NCBI RefSeq assembly: GCF_030160395.1
Contig: NZ_BSOG01000002.1
Coordinates: forward strand, 1,252,947 to 1,316,946
Direction of reading: 5' to 3'
Length of the DNA stretch: 64,000 nucleotides
Origin: Chitinimonas prasina
GTDB lineage: Bacteria > Pseudomonadota > Gammaproteobacteria > Burkholderiales > Chitinimonadaceae
In this document: piece after piece, positions 16,425 through 25,981 of the stretch
Numbering within the stretch: the first letter of the stretch is position 1
Layout: the number at the start of each line of letters is the position of its first letter
Made by a program: the position numbers and the translations under genes
Notes under the pieces: generated by a model
The model's input: only the letters and a program-made list of their open reading frames with translations
Told to the model about the DNA's origin: nothing
Database searches by the model: none

Positions 16425-18944
16425 TCAGCTACCGCTGACTGTTACCGCAGCCACGTCCTTGCTCACGGTGGCCGTAGTGGTCTTGGCCACCAGCGTCGAA
16501 GCCGAGGGCGCATTGCCGCCCACCAGCTTGTTCACCTGGCGGAACTCGCAGCTCAGGCCGGCCGTCGTCAGCGTCACCACGGCGTAGCCCTGCGCATCAG
16601 TATTGGCCAACTTCAACCAGGGGTTGCTGTTCAGGCTGGACAGCTGCCCGGCCAGTGGCAACAGCTGGCCAGTAAACGCTGGCGCAGCCTGCAAACCGGT
16701 CAACACCGTGGTAGTAAAGCCATCCAGTTGCGTTTCAGGCACCCCCTTGGCCGCCAGGGCGCCGCGCAGCTGTACACGCAGACTCTCGGCCAAGCTGGCT
16801 GCCGTAGGCGCAGCCTTGCCCAGGGTGTAATCCAGCAGGTTGACGTTGAGCACTACATCGCCCAAACCGGTGACGGGCACAGTCAGGGGGTAGTACACCA
16901 AGGTAGCCAAGCTGGCCGACAAGCTGCCCACAGCATCCTTCAGGTAGCTGAAGAAGGAGTCCGAGCTGACACCTGCAGTGACCAGGTCCACCATGACCGG
17001 TGTGCCGCCGCCAGTGCCGTTGTAGTCGTCATGCACGGTACCGGCATAGAAGGCGTGGATATCCCCGGTCAGCGCCACTACGTTCTTGATGCTGTTGTCC
17101 TTCAAGTGCTTCATCAACAGCTTGCGCTCGGCGTTGTAGCCATCCCACTGGTCGGCGTTGATCACGAACTTGGTAAAGAACGGGGCCAGGCCTGCCTTCA
17201 AATTGGCGGGGATGAAGTTCGAGTTTGCCTTCTTGGCCACCACATCGGGTTTGATCATGCCAAAGGCGATGGTCTGTGCGCCGGCCGCCACCTGCGCGGC
17301 CAAACCACCCGCCGCTGCCGCCTTGGCTGCCATATAGGCGGCTGCCGCAATGGCCGCATCGGCCGAGCTCAGGCCCGCATCCACCCCGGCAGCGGGCAAG
17401 CTGGTTCCCATGGCATCAGCCGTGGCCAGTGCCATGCCGGCAGCGCCTGCTGTAGCTTGGCTTGCGCCAGCGGTAAGGGCAGTCACGACGACAGCAGCAA
17501 TGGCAGCATTGCCGCCGGTCGACGCCAGCGCGGTCTGTATGCCGGAAGCGAGGGTCGGTACCGCCTGCAAGGCCAGCAGGGTGGCAATGGCATTGGTACC
17601 GTCCACACCCATCTTCAACAGCGATACCTCGTTGCCCCACAGTTTCCAGGTCGCCGTGGAATTCTTCATGGTGTCCTTCCACCAGTCACGCTGCACCTGG
17701 CCCAGGATGGAAGTGAACACCAGCTCATCCAGCCCCACGGCCTTGGCACCCGCCATCTTCTGCGCTTCGATGGCAAGCAAGGTGGTTTCTGGCGCCATAT
17801 AACGACTGCCTATGCTGCCGATGGCGGCGCCCGTTGCCGGGTTGGGTGCGGCCTCCGGGATGATGTGGTCGGAGCGGTACAGCCGCTCGTCGGTCATCAC
17901 CAGATGCGCCAGCTTGCCAAACTGCAACTCGCGGTAGATACGGATATTGAAATAGCCGTCGGGCGTGGTGTTGTTGAAGTAGATATCGGCCGGCATGAAT
18001 TCAAACCAGGCCTGGTTGGCGCTGCGGCGGCGCGTGGTCTGGTGATTGTTGTCACCGCCCGTGGCGTTGTAGCTGCCGTTGCTGTAGGTCTCGGCATCGT
18101 TCCAGCAGTCATCGCTGAACTCGTGGTCGTCCCACACCGCCACAAAGGCAAAGCGCTCATGGACGGCCTGCAGACGGCTATCGGTACGGTACTGCTTGTA
18201 GAGGTAGCGGTAGTCCGCCAGGGTGGTAGCGTACTTGGCGCCGCTCACCCCGTTCTTGAAGGTGCCATTGGGCAGGCTTAATGCAGTGTGGCGCGTTTCC
18301 ACCGCACCGGTTTGGAAGGCCTCACCCACGGTTTCGTAGATGTAGTCGCCCAGGTGAATGATGAAGTCCAGGCTCTGGCCGGCCAGGTCGCTGTATGCCC
18401 CCCAATGGTTGATGCTCCAATCCTGGCAGCTGAGGAAGGCAAACTTCAGTTGGGCCACGTCGGCATCCTTGGCTGGCGCGGTCTTGAACCGGCCTACCTT
18501 GGAGCGCACATCGCCCGCCACAAACTGGTAGTAGTAAGTCTTGCCGGCACTCAGGCCGGTAACCTTGTGGCGCACGGTATTGTCGAACTCGGCCAGCACC
18601 GGGATGGTGGTATCCACTACCGTAGTGCCGCTTAGTGCGGTATTGCTGCCCAGAGCCGCCGCGTTGTCGGCTTCGGTGACCAACACCCGAACGCTGAAAT
18701 TGCTGGCGCTAGAAGACGTCGTGACATCGTCCGCGCTGCTGGGTACCACGCGCGTCCACAGCATGATGCCATCAGGCTTGGGATCGCCCGAGGCCACACT
18801 CTGGGGAAACTTGTAGCTGCTACCGCTGGCAGGTGGCGTGTCCGGGCCAGTGGAAGCACTGCTGCCGCCACAACCGGGCAAACCCACGGTCGCGGCCGAC
18901 ACAGTGACAAAACCACCGGCCTTCATAAACTGTCTTCTATCCAT
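16425..18944 (-). CDS. phoD: PhoD-type alkaline phosphatase, Tat-exported, with large Ala-rich insert
   Basis: The 839-residue protein starts with a Tat signal (MDRRQFMKAGG) that runs into LPGC, a possible lipobox with Cys25. A fibronectin-like N-terminal domain (about 45-155) is followed by the PhoD metallophosphatase core: FLSCQDW, IHLGDYIYE, VWDDHEFSDD, INADQWDGY, ALTGDIHAFYAG. PhoD enzymes release phosphate from phosphodiesters and monoesters outside the inner membrane, using Ca/Fe. Unusual is an extra, strongly Ala-rich stretch at about residues 450-565 between the GNEVSLLKM segment and the DQWDGY motif, where most family members have a short loop. An AGGAG site precedes the ATG. Confidence 0.9.
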   Translation of the reverse strand: MDRRQFMKAGGFVTVSAATVGLPGCGGSSASTGPDTPPASGSSYKFPQSVASGDPKPDGIMLWTRVVPSSADDVTTSSSASNFSVRVLVTEADNAAALGSNTALSGTTVVDTTIPVLAEFDNTVRHKVTGLSAGKTYYYQFVAGDVRSKVGRFKTAPAKDADVAQLKFAFLSCQDWSINHWGAYSDLAGQSLDFIIHLGDYIYETVGEAFQTGAVETRHTALSLPNGTFKNGVSGAKYATTLADYRYLYKQYRTDSRLQAVHERFAFVAVWDDHEFSDDCWNDAETYSNGSYNATGGDNNHQTTRRRSANQAWFEFMPADIYFNNTTPDGYFNIRIYRELQFGKLAHLVMTDERLYRSDHIIPEAAPNPATGAAIGSIGSRYMAPETTLLAIEAQKMAGAKAVGLDELVFTSILGQVQRDWWKDTMKNSTATWKLWGNEVSLLKMGVDGTNAIATLLALQAVPTLASGIQTALASTGGNAAIAAVVVTALTAGASQATAGAAGMALATADAMGTSLPAAGVDAGLSSADAAIAAAAYMAAKAAAAGGLAAQVAAGAQTIAFGMIKPDVVAKKANSNFIPANLKAGLAPFFTKFVINADQWDGYNAERKLLMKHLKDNSIKNVVALTGDIHAFYAGTVHDDYNGTGGGTPVMVDLVTAGVSSDSFFSYLKDAVGSLSASLATLVYYPLTVPVTGLGDVVLNVNLLDYTLGKAAPTAASLAESLRVQLRGALAAKGVPETQLDGFTTTVLTGLQAAPAFTGQLLPLAGQLSSLNSNPWLKLANTDAQGYAVVTLTTAGLSCEFRQVNKLVGGNAPSASTLVAKTTTATVSKDVAAVTVSGS

Positions 18945-19415
18945 CGTGTTCTCCTAATAGTTATCGGGAAGCCAGCCGGGTCGTAAACCCCCAGCCGGGG
19001 GAGCCGTAACGGCAATGTATCGAGCAAGTGCTCAAATTAGCAGCCTTGCGTTGCGATTTCTTTGCGAAGCGTGGCGGTAAAACGACAGACGCGCCTGAAT
19101 TCTCATATACAGACACTCACAGCAAGGCATAGGGCTGCGTCATGCCTGAATCAGAGGGGCGCAAGCATGTATCCAGAATCACATCGACTTTGCCAGCCCG
19201 AGGCCGATGGATTCGCGACTTACCGTCGTTCAGCACATAGCCGCTAGCTTGGCCTGAGCAGAGAGGCTGGGGATGGCACGAGCAGGTTCGAGTGCGCGTA
19301 AGAACAGGCCGGATCGGACGATGCAGCCCTCAAGCGCGAGGTGGAATCCGTAGTAGCGTGGATGCAAGCCAAGCGGTAGACCACGCCATGGGCACAGCCT
19401 GAACCACTCGGCAAT
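18945..19415. other. Intergenic region without a recognisable gene
   Basis: About 470 bases between the start of the phosphatase gene and the terminator of hslR. Small open frames (for example 19062-19247 and 19230-19421 on the minus strand) show no domain, no good ribosome site and low-quality composition. A G/C hairpin (CCCCCAGCCGGGGG, around 18990-19004) lies in the leader of the phosphatase gene. I found no clear Pho box. Confidence 0.5.
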
Positions 19416-19452
19416 ATGCAACAGGCCACCGCTGAAAGGTGGCCTGTTGCAT
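19416..19452 (-). terminator. Strong hairpin terminator downstream of hslR
   Basis: A perfect 15-bp stem, ATGCAACAGGCCACC with its complement, surrounds a 7-base loop, 15 bases after the hslR stop. The flanking T run on the minus strand is weak, but position and stability fit the end of the SDR - solute-binding protein - hslR transcript. Confidence 0.7.
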
Positions 19453-19467
19453 GTCTATGCTGGCGGT

Positions 19468-19890
19468 CTACTCGCTGCCTGCCAGCTTGCGTTCAAAGTA
19501 GTGCAGCTGCCGCCGCCATTTCTTGGTCGGCCGGCCTCGCACGTCAGGATGTTCGAACACCGGCGCCAGCGCCTGTGCCTCGCGCCGGGACTGCCGTGCC
19601 GCCTCGCTCTCTGCCGTCTCCACATACAGCAAACGCGCCTCGGTGGCCGGCCCGCGCTTCTCGCTGAGTGCCAAGACCAGCACTTCGTACTCTTCAGTCT
19701 GCGTCCGTATGCGCAATCGATCGCCAGGCTTGAGGTGGCGAGAGGGTTTGGCGCGCTCACCATTGAGATGGACATGACCGCCATCAATGGCTGTGCCTGC
19801 CAGGCTGCGCGTCTTGAAAAACCGGGCAGCCCACAACCATTTGTCCAGCCGTATATCCGCGCTGGCCGATTCGTCCTGCTTTCGGCTCAT
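19468..19890 (-). CDS. hslR: HslR (Hsp15), S4-domain ribosome-associated heat shock protein
   Basis: The 140-residue protein has an S4 RNA-binding domain near the N terminus (IRLDKWLWAARFFKTRSLA, then GGHVHLNGERAKPSRHLKPGD) and the C-terminal region typical of Hsp15 (RPTKKWRRQLHYF). Hsp15 binds free 50S subunits that carry stalled peptidyl-tRNA and helps recycle them. The ATG overlaps the stop of the upstream solute-binding protein gene (ATGA), so the two are translationally coupled. Confidence 0.93.
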   Translation of the reverse strand: MSRKQDESASADIRLDKWLWAARFFKTRSLAGTAIDGGHVHLNGERAKPSRHLKPGDRLRIRTQTEEYEVLVLALSEKRGPATEARLLYVETAESEAARQSRREAQALAPVFEHPDVRGRPTKKWRRQLHYFERKLAGSE

Positions 19891-20615
19891 GGCGTAGCAA
19901 CCCCGTATTTCTTCATCAAGCGATCTATCACCCCGTCGCGGCGAGCAGTCTCAATAGCCTGGCGCCAAGCCAGCACCTCCACCTCCGGCGTGGTCAGTGA
20001 AGCGGCAACGTATACCTCGGTACTGGCCAAAGGCTTCCCGAACACAAACTGTCTCTCATCCCGCCCCGCCTGCTGCAAGGTGGCCCGTATCACCCAGTCA
20101 CCGCTGACTATGGCCGCGACCATGTTCTGATCCAGCAAGCGCAGCAATGCCTCGTTGCTGGGTTCTTCCAGAATGTGCCGATATCCCAGGTTCTCCAACA
20201 TGGCGCGGTGGGGTGAACCGCGCAACACCCCCACCGGCAGCTTGCCCATGGCGGCATGGTCGTCCAAAGATACATTCAGATCACGGCGGGTCAGCATCAG
20301 GTGCCGCATGACACCGAGCGGCGCTACCCAAGTGTAGAGTTTTTCGCGATCAGGTGTGCGTGACACCGGAAAAATCAGCATGGCCGCACCCGAGCGCGCC
20401 GTCGCCTGGGCCCGTGGCCAAGGGTAGAACCTGATATCGCCATGGAAACCCAGGCGGGGTGCCAATTCCTGCACCAACTCATACATCATGCCGCGCCCCT
20501 TGCCATCCTGGCGGTAGGCCATGGGCATAATATCGGCAGTCACTATTCCCTCTACTGCCGCCCCGGCGGGCGACAGCAGCAAGCTTGCCAACAGGGCGAT
20601 CAGTCGCCTGCCCAT
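19887..20615 (-). CDS. Periplasmic solute-binding protein family 3 (orphan)
   Basis: The start at 20615 yields a Sec signal peptide ([19 protein letters not shown]) and a ~220-residue mature protein of the amino-acid-type periplasmic binding fold: VEGIVTADIMPMAYRQDGKG, MMYELVQELAPRLGF, FYPWPRAQA, and a C-terminal DGVIDRLMKKYG. The open frame extends further upstream but overlaps the SDR gene in poor-quality sequence. No permease or ATPase is nearby, so it is not an obvious ABC transport component; related single genes occur in Neisseriales with unknown ligand. It overlaps hslR at its end and the SDR gene at its beginning. Confidence 0.82.
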   Translation of the reverse strand: MGRRLIALLASLLLSPAGAAVEGIVTADIMPMAYRQDGKGRGMMYELVQELAPRLGFHGDIRFYPWPRAQATARSGAAMLIFPVSRTPDREKLYTWVAPLGVMRHLMLTRRDLNVSLDDHAAMGKLPVGVLRGSPHRAMLENLGYRHILEEPSNEALLRLLDQNMVAAIVSGDWVIRATLQQAGRDERQFVFGKPLASTEVYVAASLTTPEVEVLAWRQAIETARRDGVIDRLMKKYGVATP

Positions 20616-21379
20616 CCGCTGGTGTCCATAGGATTGAAGCGCAGTGTCTGACCACGCAGTTCGGCGCTGGCGGGTCCCATCAGCCACAGGAAGGCAGTAG
20701 CCATATCGGCCGCAGCCGGGATGGCATTCTTGTCTTCGGCGGGATGGGTCTTGGTCCGGAAAGGGCTCTTTACCGGCCCTGGCACCAGCAGGTTCACCCG
20801 TGGCATGGGGGCCTTGCCCCATTCATCTGCCGCCACCTTGGACAGCGCAGCCTGGCCGGCACGGGTAGTGGCAAAACCGCCCCAATAGGCCTTGGGATCA
20901 AACGCATGCTGCTCGCCCACAAACAGTACGCTGGCGTCCTCGGCCCGCTTGAGCAAAGGCAGGCAAGCCCGCGTGATGGCAAACGGCGCAGCTACATTCA
21001 CCCGATACATGCTGACCCACTCCTCCAGCTTCTGGTTAGTCAGCGGCGATAGGTGATTGAAGCCATTGGCACAGTGGACTATGCCATCGAGCCGATCAAA
21101 CTCCTTCCAGATCAGGTTGGCGAAGTTGACGCAGTCCTGATCGCTCATGGCGGCCAGATCCACCGGCACGGCCGCAGGCTTGGCGCCACCGGCGGCTTCG
21201 ATGGCATCGTAGACCTTGGTCAGTTTCTTGTCGTTACGCCCCACCAGCACAATGGTTGCACCATGCGCGGCCAAACTCATGGCGGCGACCTCGCCTATGC
21301 CTTGACCCGCGCCCGTCACAATGATGACGCGGTCTTTCAGGTAATCGGAAGGAGCGTTGAAATCTTGCCAGGGTTGCAT
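20600..21379 (-). CDS. YciK-like short-chain dehydrogenase with substituted catalytic residues
   Basis: Starting at the ATG at 21379 the protein has 259 residues. It carries an intact nucleotide-binding motif TGAGQGIG (residues 22-29) and VGRN, and otherwise resembles the YciK subgroup. At the catalytic site, where the family has YxxxK preceded by WGA, this protein reads WGGFATTR: the tyrosine is Phe169 and the lysine Arg173, and the usual serine position also differs (FVGEQ). It may therefore bind NADP(H) without normal SDR chemistry. The gene overlaps the solute-binding protein gene by 16 bases and leads the operon. Confidence 0.85.
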   Translation of the reverse strand: MQPWQDFNAPSDYLKDRVIIVTGAGQGIGEVAAMSLAAHGATIVLVGRNDKKLTKVYDAIEAAGGAKPAAVPVDLAAMSDQDCVNFANLIWKEFDRLDGIVHCANGFNHLSPLTNQKLEEWVSMYRVNVAAPFAITRACLPLLKRAEDASVLFVGEQHAFDPKAYWGGFATTRAGQAALSKVAADEWGKAPMPRVNLLVPGPVKSPFRTKTHPAEDKNAIPAAADMATAFLWLMGPASAELRGQTLRFNPMDTSGWAGD

Positions 21380-21535
21380 TGTCAGCCTGCGGAGTTGAGT
21401 TCGACCAAGGGTGCGGAGTCTAGCATGAGGCAATCCAGCGCTTATTGCGCCAGGGCAAGCCCTTGCATTTATGCCCCGCTTCACCCAACTTACTCGTATT
21501 CCAGTATTTCAAGTGTATACACCGAGGAAGCCACC

Positions 21536-21931
21536 ATGGCCAAAGTAAGCAAAACCGATGCCGAATGGCGCGCTCAGCTGAATGAAACGCAGTACCGCGT
21601 GACCCGCCACGCCCATACCGAGCCACCCTTCAGCGGCATCTACTGGGATACCACCACCGACGGTACCTATCGCTGCATCTGCTGCGCCACGCCGTTGTTT
21701 GTTTCGACCACCAAATTCGACGCTGGTTGCGGCTGGCCCAGCTTCTGGCAGGCCATCCCCGGCGCCGTCATCGAACGCCGGGATACGACTCATGGCATGA
21801 TACGCACCGAGATACTTTGCGCAGCCTGTGATGCCCACCTGGGTCATGTCTTCCCCGATGGCCCCGGCCCCGATGGTCTGCGCTATTGCGTCAATTCGGC
21901 GTCCATCAACCTAGAACCCAAGTCCGGCTGA
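21536..21931 (+). CDS. msrB: MsrB, methionine-R-sulfoxide reductase
   Basis: The ATG at 21536 follows an ACCGAGGAAG site and gives 131 residues. Zinc is bound by two Cys pairs, CICC (Cys47/Cys50) and CAAC (Cys95/Cys98). The catalytic cysteine is Cys118 in [22 protein letters not shown] and [12 protein letters not shown] are further MsrB signatures. The enzyme reduces the R form of methionine sulfoxide in proteins with thioredoxin. No signal peptide is present, so it is cytoplasmic. A secreted protein gene begins 1 base after its stop. Confidence 0.96.
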   Translation: MAKVSKTDAEWRAQLNETQYRVTRHAHTEPPFSGIYWDTTTDGTYRCICCATPLFVSTTKFDAGCGWPSFWQAIPGAVIERRDTTHGMIRTEILCAACDAHLGHVFPDGPGPDGLRYCVNSASINLEPKSG

Positions 21932-21932
21932 C

Positions 21933-23867
21933 ATGCAAACACCCCGCTCACGGCCCACGCTGTTTACCCTTTGCTTGCTGCTTGCCCTGCTGCAACCCTG
22001 CGCGCAGGCAGCCAGCCTAGTTTACTCCGACACGGTATTCACCGAGGCAGCGAGCAACAATGGCGCTCTGGGCAATGCGCTGACACTTAAGCTGAGCGGC
22101 GACAGCTTCAATGCCCCAGTAGGCACCAACCTGCTTAGCACCGGACGTGCCAGCATTGCCCACCTGCCAACGGGCCTGAGCGCCAGCCTGCTGGTGAACA
22201 GCGCAACAGAAGCAACTCTCAGCCTGGGTGGTAGTGCCAGCAGCCATGAAGACCGACACGATGTCTACAACCTGAGCATCACGCTGGCAGACAGTGCAGT
22301 ACAGAGCGGCAATGCCACCAAGGTAAGCGGCCATGCCCAGGAGTCACTGCGCATTGACTTCAACGACAATAGCTCCCCGGCGGAGCCGTTCGAGTTCGAA
22401 GGCGACCTGGCAGCCGGCCAGTTGGACGATGCCACCGGCTTTACCGCCCAGCCCGCCACCCTGGACATGGTCAGCAATATCGGCAGCCTCTCCGGCCAGG
22501 TTGGTGTGGCCGAGAACGGTCTACTGGTCCTGTTGAGCGCCCCGCCTGCGCCCCTGCAGTTCGCACAGAGTGCCAGCTCCCGGGTATTCATCAGCTTTGC
22601 GCCGCAGGCCCTGAACCAACTGCAACTGGGCGGACAGACACTGACCGTGCAGACCAACCCCGAGACCCTGACCAAACAACGCAATACCTTCCTCGCCACC
22701 TATGCCTTGCGCCAGCCAGCAGGCGGCACCCAGACCGGCCTGCTGCTGACCCAAGGCGAGGCCATGTTGCGCAACACCGAAGGCAACAGCCTGTTGGGCG
22801 GCTTTTTGCTCGGCAGTGAAACCTTGCTGCGAGAAGTCACGGTACGCACTGGCAGCGCAGGCGCCACTGCCCACATCAGCCGACTGAGCGACACCGCCGC
22901 GATCTCGCTGGAGAGCGGCGACGCCACCCTCACCCTCTATCCCCCCAGGAATGTCACCGCTGCGGCGACCACCCTGCAGCTGAAAGCCGGTGAAGTAGCA
23001 CGCTTCAATGGTGACGGCCAGTTGCTGGGGGTCTACTTCGGTTCGCTCAGCGGCAAGCTCGGCAAGGCCGGAGACCCCATCCGGCTGGAGCGCCCGGATG
23101 GATTGACTGCCTACCCCCTCTGGGCGCCGCGCCTTAGCGGCAGCAACATGCCAGCCCGGTTAGGCATGAGCCCGCAGGACTACCTCGCAGCGCAACTGGG
23201 CGCCAGCGTAAGCCAGCAGGCAGATGGCACACTCAAGCTGAGTCTCCCCGGCACCAGCTTGTCGGTTTTCCCCCAGGGTAGCCTAGCTGCCATTAGTACC
23301 GGCGCTAGCCAGTTCAACACCGATGGCAGCTACCACTTCAGCAGCCCCCTGCTGCAACTGGACGTCACAGCGGTGCTGCAGGATATGACCCGCTTCGCCC
23401 CCCTGCTACTGCAGAGCGGCCTGCAGACTCAGATCACCAGTAACGGCCTGCTGCAGCTGCAGAGCAGCAATCCCGCCTCAGCCAGCACCTTCCTGCTGGG
23501 CAGGCCGCAGCTGGGTTACAGCTCGGTTCCTGCCATCGTGCCCACCAGCATCGCGGTCGATGGCCAGGGCATCGTGCACTGGCACAACGGCCAAGGTGCT
23601 TCGCAACTGATCTACCCGGTTTTTCATGACCTTGCCTTCATTACCGAGGCGGCCGAAAAAGGCGGCTGGTTTGTGTCCCCATCCGGTGAAGGCAGGCTGA
23701 CGCTCAGCAATGCCGCAGGCGCCGAATATCTGTTGCGACCGGATTACCAGGTCCAGACCACCAGCGGCAACATGAGCAATCTGTTCGATGCCTTCTGGGT
23801 CGCTGCCGATGGCAGCCTGTACGTGCGCTATCCCGGCAATTTGATGCAGCGTTTCACGCTGGAGTAA
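21933..23867 (+). CDS. Large secreted protein of unknown function (644 aa)
   Basis: A clear Sec signal peptide (residues 1-27, ending CAQAAS) is followed by a beta-rich, Ser/Gly/Leu-rich protein with almost no Cys. Residues about 28-145 resemble modules seen in bacterial surface adhesins, with YSDTVFTEAASNNGALGN, a following LTGLSASL-type hairpin and a D-rich end (IDFNDNSS); this likeness is from memory and not verified. The remaining 500 residues contain repeated short beta motifs (GDATLTLYPPRNV, LKLSLPGTSLSVFPQG) and end in a possible six-bladed-type strand series, with no membrane anchor or autotransporter barrel. It is almost adjacent to msrB, but a functional link is doubtful. Confidence 0.75.
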   Translation: MQTPRSRPTLFTLCLLLALLQPCAQAASLVYSDTVFTEAASNNGALGNALTLKLSGDSFNAPVGTNLLSTGRASIAHLPTGLSASLLVNSATEATLSLGGSASSHEDRHDVYNLSITLADSAVQSGNATKVSGHAQESLRIDFNDNSSPAEPFEFEGDLAAGQLDDATGFTAQPATLDMVSNIGSLSGQVGVAENGLLVLLSAPPAPLQFAQSASSRVFISFAPQALNQLQLGGQTLTVQTNPETLTKQRNTFLATYALRQPAGGTQTGLLLTQGEAMLRNTEGNSLLGGFLLGSETLLREVTVRTGSAGATAHISRLSDTAAISLESGDATLTLYPPRNVTAAATTLQLKAGEVARFNGDGQLLGVYFGSLSGKLGKAGDPIRLERPDGLTAYPLWAPRLSGSNMPARLGMSPQDYLAAQLGASVSQQADGTLKLSLPGTSLSVFPQGSLAAISTGASQFNTDGSYHFSSPLLQLDVTAVLQDMTRFAPLLLQSGLQTQITSNGLLQLQSSNPASASTFLLGRPQLGYSSVPAIVPTSIAVDGQGIVHWHNGQGASQLIYPVFHDLAFITEAAEKGGWFVSPSGEGRLTLSNAAGAEYLLRPDYQVQTTSGNMSNLFDAFWVAADGSLYVRYPGNLMQRFTLE

Positions 23868-23918
23868 GCGCCGCTATACCGCACGGCATGGCAAGGTGCG
23901 GCGCCTCCCTACGCCCAG

Positions 23919-23953
23919 CCCGCTGGCGTGGAGCCTCGCTGCACGCCAGCGGG
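23919..23953. terminator. GC-rich hairpin, possible terminator
   Basis: A 12-bp perfect stem (CCCGCTGGCGTG with its complement) with an 11-base loop lies 52 bases after the stop of the 644-residue secreted protein. It is not followed by a T run on the plus strand, so termination is only a guess from its position. Confidence 0.4.
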
Positions 23954-24111
23954 GATTTGACGACCGTGAGCAGCCAGTTGCCGGAAACAAGGCTAAAATC
24001 AGGTCATGCTATGCGCCTCATGGCTGCCGGTGCCCAGGCTGAGCTGTCCGCCTGATCACCTGCCCATGCCGCGTGCGCCCTATACCCGCCCTACCTTACT
24101 CGGACCACCCT

Positions 24112-25110
24112 ATGTTTATCGTCGTCACCGGCGCCGCCGGCTTTATCGGCTCCAACCTTGTCAAGGCACTCAATGAGCGCGGCATCAGCGAAATCATCGC
24201 GGTGGACGATCTCAAGCAGGGCGACAAATTCAAGAACCTGGTCGATTGCGAGATAGCGCACTACATCGACAAAGATGATTTCATCGAGCAACTGGATGCC
24301 GGCGACTTCGATGGCGAAATCGACGCCGTGCTGCATCAAGGTGCCTGTTCCGACACCATGGAGCAGGACGGCCGCTATATGCTGGACAACAACTACCAGT
24401 ATTCGCTGGCCCTGCTCGATTACTGCCAGATCGAGGAAATCCCCTTCATCTACGCTTCCAGCGCATCCGTGTACGGCGGTGGCTCGGTTTTTCGCGAAGA
24501 GCGTGAATTCGAGGCACCACTCAACGTCTACGGCTATTCCAAGTTCCTGTTCGACCAGATCGTCCGGCGTCGCTGGGATGACCTGAGCGCCCAGGTGGTG
24601 GGACTGCGCTACTTCAATGTCTATGGCCCCCGTGAAAATCACAAGGGCCGCATGGCCTCGGTCGCCTACCATCACTTCCATCAGTACCGTGAGCACGGCA
24701 AGGTCAAGCTGTTTGCGGGATGCGACGGTTACGGCAATGGCGAACAGAAGCGCGACTTTGTCTCGGTAGAGGACGTGGTACGGGTCAACCTGCACTTTCT
24801 GGATCACCCCAAGCAGTCGGGCATCTTCAACCTGGGCACGGGACGGGCACAGAGCTTCAACGAACTGGCCGCCGCCAATGTCAACGCCTGCCGCCGCCAC
24901 GATGGCAAGCCGGCCCTGGCATTGGACGAACTGGTGGCGCAGGGCATCATCGAGTACATCCCCTTCCCCGAGGCCTTGGTCGGCAAGTACCAGAGCTTTA
25001 CCGAGGCCGATATCGCCCGCCTGCGTGAAACAGGCTACGAACATCCCTTCCTGACTGTCGATGAGGGCGTAGGCCGCTATATCGACTGGCTCTACGGGCG
25101 CAAGGCTTGA
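24112..25110 (+). CDS. hldD: HldD, ADP-L-glycero-D-manno-heptose 6-epimerase
   Basis: The 332-residue protein starts at the ATG at 24112 directly with the Rossmann motif TGAAGFIG. The extended-SDR catalytic site is Tyr140-x3-Lys144 in [26 protein letters not shown] and [16 protein letters not shown] are signatures of the heptose epimerase. It makes ADP-L-glycero-D-manno-heptose, the precursor of the LPS inner core. The upstream 39-base extension has no support. Its stop overlaps the recX start (TGATG). Confidence 0.96.
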   Translation: MFIVVTGAAGFIGSNLVKALNERGISEIIAVDDLKQGDKFKNLVDCEIAHYIDKDDFIEQLDAGDFDGEIDAVLHQGACSDTMEQDGRYMLDNNYQYSLALLDYCQIEEIPFIYASSASVYGGGSVFREEREFEAPLNVYGYSKFLFDQIVRRRWDDLSAQVVGLRYFNVYGPRENHKGRMASVAYHHFHQYREHGKVKLFAGCDGYGNGEQKRDFVSVEDVVRVNLHFLDHPKQSGIFNLGTGRAQSFNELAAANVNACRRHDGKPALALDELVAQGIIEYIPFPEALVGKYQSFTEADIARLRETGYEHPFLTVDEGVGRYIDWLYGRKA

Positions 25111-25550
25111 TGGATCTGCGTGGCAAGGCGCTCAAGCTGTTGTCGCAGCGCGAGCACTCCCGCACCGAGCTACGCCGCAAGCTCGGTGGCAGCGATGTGG
25201 CGCGCGAGGAACTCGACGCCCTGCTCGACGAGCTGGTGGAGCGCAACTGGCAATCCGACGCCCGCTTCGCCATAGCCTATGTCGATGCCAATGCCGCACG
25301 CTTTGGCCGCTACCGCTTGCAGAACGAGTTGCGTGAGCGTGGCGTGGCCGATGCCCTGATCGCCGATGCGCTAGCGCAACTACCTGCCGAAGACGACGAG
25401 CTGAGCCGGGCACGCGAAGTCTGGCGCAAGAAATTTCGGGAAGTGCCGACCGACCCCGCAGAGCGTGCGCGGCAAGCCCGCTTCATGCAGGCGCGTGGCT
25501 TTGCTTACGACACCATACGCAAGGTGCTGGGTGGTTTGGATGAAGACTGA
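25110..25550 (+). CDS. recX: RecX, regulator of RecA
   Basis: The 146-residue, highly charged, all-helical protein shows the RecX repeats: ALKLLSQREHSRTELRRKL, LDELVERNWQSDARFA, and FGRYRLQNELRERGVADALI. RecX modulates RecA filament growth. The ATG at 25110 overlaps the hldD stop and its end overlaps the next gene by 11 bases, so hldD-recX-vanZ-like is likely one transcript. A recA gene is not adjacent in this window. Confidence 0.92.
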   Translation: MDLRGKALKLLSQREHSRTELRRKLGGSDVAREELDALLDELVERNWQSDARFAIAYVDANAARFGRYRLQNELRERGVADALIADALAQLPAEDDELSRAREVWRKKFREVPTDPAERARQARFMQARGFAYDTIRKVLGGLDED

Positions 25551-25878
25551 AGTTATCGTGGGACTGTTGCTGGGCCTGGCACTGGCGGTTGGTTCGCTCA
25601 TGCCTGGACCGCCCATGCCCGAGGTGGCACAGGGCGACAAGCTCATGCACCTGCTGGGCTATGGTGTGCTTGCCGCCTGGTGGGCCGGATGCTTCCCGGC
25701 ACGCTACGGCCGCACCCTGCTGGCCTGCAGCACCTACGGTGTTTTGATTGAATGCCTGCAGGCCATGACGCCCTATCGCAGCTTCGATCCGCTCGACATG
25801 CTGGCCAATGCACTGGGCGCCCTGCTTGGTGTCAGCATAGCGCTGGCGGTACGTCGCCTGCTTCCCCGTCTGTCCTGA
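25540..25878 (+). CDS. VanZ-like small membrane protein
   Basis: The 112-residue product has about four hydrophobic segments with the family pattern: GSLMPGPPMPEVAQGDKLMHLLGYGVLAAWW, then LIECLQAMTPYRSFDPLDMLANALGA. The DK..H and E.LQ...R.FD.DM.AN residues are the conserved marks of the VanZ family. The role in non-pathogens is unknown. The ATG lies inside the last codons of recX, so translation is probably coupled. Confidence 0.85.
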   Translation: MKTEVIVGLLLGLALAVGSLMPGPPMPEVAQGDKLMHLLGYGVLAAWWAGCFPARYGRTLLACSTYGVLIECLQAMTPYRSFDPLDMLANALGALLGVSIALAVRRLLPRLS

Positions 25879-25981
25879 AATACAACAGCCCATCGCAGAA
25901 AACTCGCCCTGCCAGCCGCAGATGCTTATGCTGCCGCGCGTCGAATCATCCATCAGCGCACCGTCTCTCACGAGGAGCACC

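Noticed and set aside
16728..18281. 517-residue open frame on the plus strand opposite the PhoD gene
   Set aside because: Antisense shadow of PhoD, with repeated His/Gly/Val patterns caused by the Ala-rich region on the other strand.
19062..19247. Small frame upstream of the PhoD gene
   Set aside because: No ribosome site, no domain, atypical amino-acid content.
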